DNA of 7,530 nucleotides from an uncultured Bacilli bacterium (GTDB lineage: Bacteria; Bacillota_I; Bacilli_A; RF39; UBA660). Where the stretch lies: assembly GCA_947631525.1 (NCBI GenBank), contig CANRLQ010000045.1, positions 1-7,530 on the forward strand, written 5' to 3'. The translations under genes were made by a program, and so were the position numbers. Positions 5,545 to 7,530 of this stretch are shown here, one piece after another; position 1 is the stretch's first letter; every line of letters starts with the position of its first letter. Under the pieces are notes generated by a model. That model saw only the letters and a list, made by a program, of their open reading frames with translations. It was not told where the DNA came from and made no database searches.

Positions 5545-6325
5545 TGCAGCTATAGCTTTAGCTATATTTATACCATTACTTATAATTGGAGGGACTTGGT
5601 TTAATATAGGTATATATATTTTATCTATAGTGGCTCTTAAAGAATTTTTAGATATAAAAAAGACAAAAAAAGAATTACCTAATTTTATTACATTTATATC
5701 TTACATGGTTTTGACTCTATTTGTTTTAACAAATATATCAAATACAGAATTAATATTTAGTTTAGATTATAGAATTATAGCAGGAGTATTTTTAGTATTT
5801 ACAATACCAACTATTCTTTACCATGATAGAAGTCTTTATAGTATTGTTGATGCCTTTTATTTAATAGGTAGTGTTTTCTTTTTAGGTATAAGTTTTTCAT
5901 TATTTATCTTAATTAGAACAATTAGTTTAAATTTAGTTGTATACTTACTTTTAATAACTATTATGACAGATACATATGCTTATTTAGTAGGAAGACTTAT
6001 TGGTAAGCATAAATTACTTGAAATTATTTCGCCTAAAAAAACATGGGAAGGTACAATTGCTGGTACTTTAGCAGGAGTTTTTATAGGTACATGTTTTTAT
6101 ATAACTATTATTGATGTTAATATACCACTATATGTAATAGTACTTATTTCTTTATTCTTATCTTTAATAGGACAATTTGGAGATTTATTTTTCTCTGCTA
6201 TTAAAAGATATTATGGAAAAAAAGATTTTTCAAATATTATGCCAGGACATGGTGGAATATTAGATCGTTTAGATAGCATTATCTTTGTAGTTTTAGGTTT
6301 TATGTTTTTTATATCAATAATATAG
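5525..6325 (+). CDS. cdsA: phosphatidate cytidylyltransferase (CDP-diglyceride synthase)
   Basis: CdsA converts phosphatidic acid and CTP to CDP-diacylglycerol, the precursor of membrane phospholipids. The 266-residue product is strongly hydrophobic, with several membrane segments (for example 5-22, 25-38, 56-70, 85-97, 110-132, 138-156, 176-195, 200-216 and 252-266). It has the conserved cytosolic block DTYAYLVGRLIGKHKL (149-164) with ISPKKTWEG (168-176). The C-terminal signature is intact: SAIKRYYGKKDFSNIMPGHGGILDRLDS (224-251), including D220, K227, R228, D234, H242, D247 and D250. The strong ribosome site GGAGGA (5512-5517) lies inside uppS, and the start overlaps uppS by 20 bases, so translation is coupled. 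rseP begins ten bases after it. The dxr gene that often lies between cdsA and rseP is absent. Confidence 0.95.
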   Translation: MTKRLISAAIALAIFIPLLIIGGTWFNIGIYILSIVALKEFLDIKKTKKELPNFITFISYMVLTLFVLTNISNTELIFSLDYRIIAGVFLVFTIPTILYHDRSLYSIVDAFYLIGSVFFLGISFSLFILIRTISLNLVVYLLLITIMTDTYAYLVGRLIGKHKLLEIISPKKTWEGTIAGTLAGVFIGTCFYITIIDVNIPLYVIVLISLFLSLIGQFGDLFFSAIKRYYGKKDFSNIMPGHGGILDRLDSIIFVVLGFMFFISII

Positions 6326-6335
6326 GGAGGTTATT

Positions 6336-7376
6336 ATGACATTATTATTATTTATACTTGTATTAGGAATAACCGTATTTATTCATGAGTTAGGACATTT
6401 TATATTTGCTAAAAAAGCAGGAATATATGTATATGAATTTTCAATTGGTATGGGTCCTAAAATATTTAAATATAAAAGAAAAAATGATGAAACAGACTAC
6501 TCAATTAGATTATTTCCAATTGGTGGGTTTGTTAGTATGGCAGGAGAAGATGTTGAAGTAGATAAAAATATTCCTGAAGATAAACAAATGTATTCCAAAA
6601 CATGGATGCAGAGATTTTTGACAATAATTGCAGGTGTAATGTTCAATTTTTTATTAGCAATTATCATTTTGTTTTTTATTGGATTATTCAATGGCTCACC
6701 CCAAAATAAAAATTTCATAAGTGATATTGATAATTCTTATCCAATTGCTAAAACAAATATTAAGAAAAATGATTTAATTTTAAAAGTAAATGATAAAAAA
6801 GTAAATTCACAAGATATGTTGTTATTACAACTTACAGTTAATAATGGGAAAACTTTAACATTTCAAGTAAAACATGAAAATGGAAATATAGAAAATATAA
6901 AAGTAAAACCAATTAAACAAAAAGTAGATGGTGAAGATGTTTATAAATATGGTTTTAGTATTGAAAATAAAGTAGAAAATGGTGTAATTCCTGCTATAAA
7001 ATATGCATTTAGTAAAACAATCAATTTAATTAATCAAATGGGTCATATTATTGTTTATCTTTTTACAGGTAAATTAAGTCTAGACAATTTATCTGGTCCA
7101 ATTGGAATATATAATATCGTTGGAGAAAGTGCAAAAGCAGGAATAATAAATATTATTTATTTAATAGCTTATCTTTGTATAAATGTAGGATTTATTAATT
7201 TAATTCCAATACCAGCCTTTGATGGAGGAAGATTATTATTCTTAATCATTGAAAAAATAAAAGGTAGTAAGGTAAATCCAAAAGTAGAAAATACTATTCA
7301 TTCAATTGGATTTATTTTCCTAATGATATTAATGATTGTTATAACTTATAATGACATATTAAGATTTTTTAAATAA
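6336..7376 (+). CDS. rseP: RseP/RasP-type site-2 intramembrane zinc metalloprotease
   Basis: This S2P-family (M50) protease cleaves membrane-bound anti-sigma factors and remnant signal peptides within the bilayer; RasP is the Bacillus counterpart. The 346-residue product has the zinc motif HELGH (17-21, with H17, E18 and H21) in the first membrane helix, the FPIGGFVSMAGE beta-hairpin (60-71), and a second helix (93-118). One periplasmic-side PDZ domain follows (about 128-190, with KKNDLILKVNDKKV), then LSGPIGIYNI (252-261) and the second metal-site motif NLIPIPAFDGGRL (288-300, with D296). A final helix ends at the C-terminus. Length and order are typical. The ribosome site GGGAGG (6325-6330) overlaps the cdsA stop. 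It ends the uppS-cdsA-rseP operon, with a terminator five bases beyond. Confidence 0.95.
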   Translation: MTLLLFILVLGITVFIHELGHFIFAKKAGIYVYEFSIGMGPKIFKYKRKNDETDYSIRLFPIGGFVSMAGEDVEVDKNIPEDKQMYSKTWMQRFLTIIAGVMFNFLLAIIILFFIGLFNGSPQNKNFISDIDNSYPIAKTNIKKNDLILKVNDKKVNSQDMLLLQLTVNNGKTLTFQVKHENGNIENIKVKPIKQKVDGEDVYKYGFSIENKVENGVIPAIKYAFSKTINLINQMGHIIVYLFTGKLSLDNLSGPIGIYNIVGESAKAGIINIIYLIAYLCINVGFINLIPIPAFDGGRLLFLIIEKIKGSKVNPKVENTIHSIGFIFLMILMIVITYNDILRFFK

Positions 7377-7380
7377 AATA

Positions 7381-7409
7381 AAAACTAGTTGAAAAAAGCT
7401 AGTTTTTTT
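7381..7409 (+). terminator. intrinsic terminator after rseP
   Basis: AAAACTAG (7381-7388) pairs with CTAGTTTT (7399-7406) across a ten-base loop, and the T-run 7403-7409 forms the tail. It lies five bases after the rseP stop. Its loop contains the -35 of the next promoter. Confidence 0.75.
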
Positions 7410-7417
7410 AGTATAAT
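7389..7417 (+). promoter_or_regulatory. promoter of the prepilin-like gene, nested in the rseP terminator
   Basis: TTGAAA (7389-7394, five of six) is followed after exactly 17 bases by a perfect TATAAT (7412-7417). The -35 is in the loop of the rseP terminator and the spacer contains its T-tract. The predicted start is near 7424, about 33 bases before ATG 7457. A weak AGGTAG ribosome site is at 7446-7451. Confidence 0.6.
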
Positions 7418-7456
7418 AAAAGATAGATTAATAATAAAAGAAAGTAGGTAGAGTAA

Positions 7457-7530
7457 ATGTTAACAAAAAGTAAAAAGAGTGGGGGGGGGTATTTAGAAAT
7501 ACCCAAAAGAAAGGATTTACATTAATAGAG
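7457..7530 (+). CDS. prepilin-like protein, N-terminus only, frame broken at a G9 tract
   Basis: The last nine codons of the window (7504-7530) read QKKGFTLIE, the type IV prepilin processing motif: a basic leader ending in Gly, a prepilin peptidase cut before Phe, and Glu at mature position 5. Such proteins form type IV pili, competence pseudopili (ComGC/ComGD) or surface pseudopilins; too little is present to say which. The only upstream ATG with a possible ribosome site is 7457, but it is in a different frame. Read as given, it gives 22 codons and stops at 7523. With ten or seven G instead of nine at 7481-7489, ATG 7457 would join the motif and give a basic leader of about 20 residues. The gene is cut by the window's right edge. 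Its frame state, start and type are uncertain; the motif itself is clear. Confidence 0.65.
7481..7504 (+). repeat. G9 homopolymer abutting a perfect hairpin
   Basis: Nine G (7481-7489) run into the perfect inverted repeat GGGTATTTAGAAATACCC (7487-7504, eight-base arms around AG). This is the most G/C-rich spot in a window with almost no other G-run longer than four. It lies in the leader region of the prepilin-like gene, between ATG 7457 and the KKGFTLIE motif, and sets the frame between them. Confidence 0.85.

Noticed and set aside
7481..7489. G-quadruplex at the G9 run
   Set aside because: A single uninterrupted run of nine G cannot supply four G-tracts of useful length within one strand, so an intramolecular quadruplex is not supported.
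7457..7525. A genuine 22-residue small protein starting at ATG 7457 and ending at 7523-7525
   Set aside because: Its frame runs over the G-run and then ignores the clear KKGFTLIE prepilin motif in the next frame; the short peptide has no recognisable features.
1..7530. CRISPR arrays, tRNA or rRNA genes, transposases or long repeats
   Set aside because: No spaced direct repeats, cloverleaf-like segments, rRNA motifs or transposase motifs were seen on either strand, and the intergenic gaps are all under 150 bases.

Overview
The window looks like chromosomal DNA from a very AT-rich, low-G+C member of the Bacillota, most likely an uncultured Mollicutes-like or RF39-type bacillus or a clostridial relative. 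The evidence is the A/T-dominated composition (by eye well under 30% G+C), the gene set (nusB-xseA-xseB, a SpoIVB-type S55 peptidase, uppS-cdsA-rseP), GGAG-type ribosome sites and TATAAT-type promoters. The conserved tryptophans in NusB, UppS, CdsA, the prenyl synthase and RseP are all TGG and every identified stop is TAA or TAG. It therefore reads with the standard bacterial code rather than the Mycoplasma UGA=Trp code. The taxon is inferred; there is no rRNA in the window.

Layout. Positions 1-139 are a leader region with two hairpins (the second a likely terminator) and the nusB promoter. Positions 140-1977 hold the rightward operon nusB-xseA-xseB; xseA is split by a -1 frameshift near 1435-1458. 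A hairpin at 1977-2002 separates this operon from the convergent spoIVB (2990-2001, minus). Upstream of spoIVB on the same strand, behind its own promoter and terminator, is a COG2426/PF06695 'small multidrug export' membrane protein (3570-3070). A divergent promoter region (3571-3676) separates that gene from a rightward polyprenyl diphosphate synthase (3677-4756). A strong promoter then precedes uppS-cdsA-rseP (4813-7376), which are overlapping or closely spaced. A terminator follows rseP, and its loop carries the -35 of a new promoter. The final gene runs off the right edge: a prepilin-like protein whose N-terminal KKGFTLIE motif is visible, but whose reading frame is broken at a G9 tract.

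How the genes fit together. NusB is an antitermination factor and XseA/XseB form exonuclease VII. The prenyl synthase probably supplies the allylic primer for UppS, which makes undecaprenyl diphosphate for wall synthesis. CdsA makes CDP-diacylglycerol for phospholipids, and RseP is the site-2 intramembrane protease usually encoded next to cdsA. The canonical Bacillota neighbours dxs (after the prenyl synthase) and dxr (between cdsA and rseP) are absent here.

Most of the window is ordinary housekeeping DNA. The points worth a second look are the G9 tract and abutting perfect hairpin in the prepilin leader, the frameshift in xseA, the promoter nested in the rseP terminator, and the COG2426 transporter-like gene divergent from the lipid-carrier genes. 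I found no convincing wholly new system.
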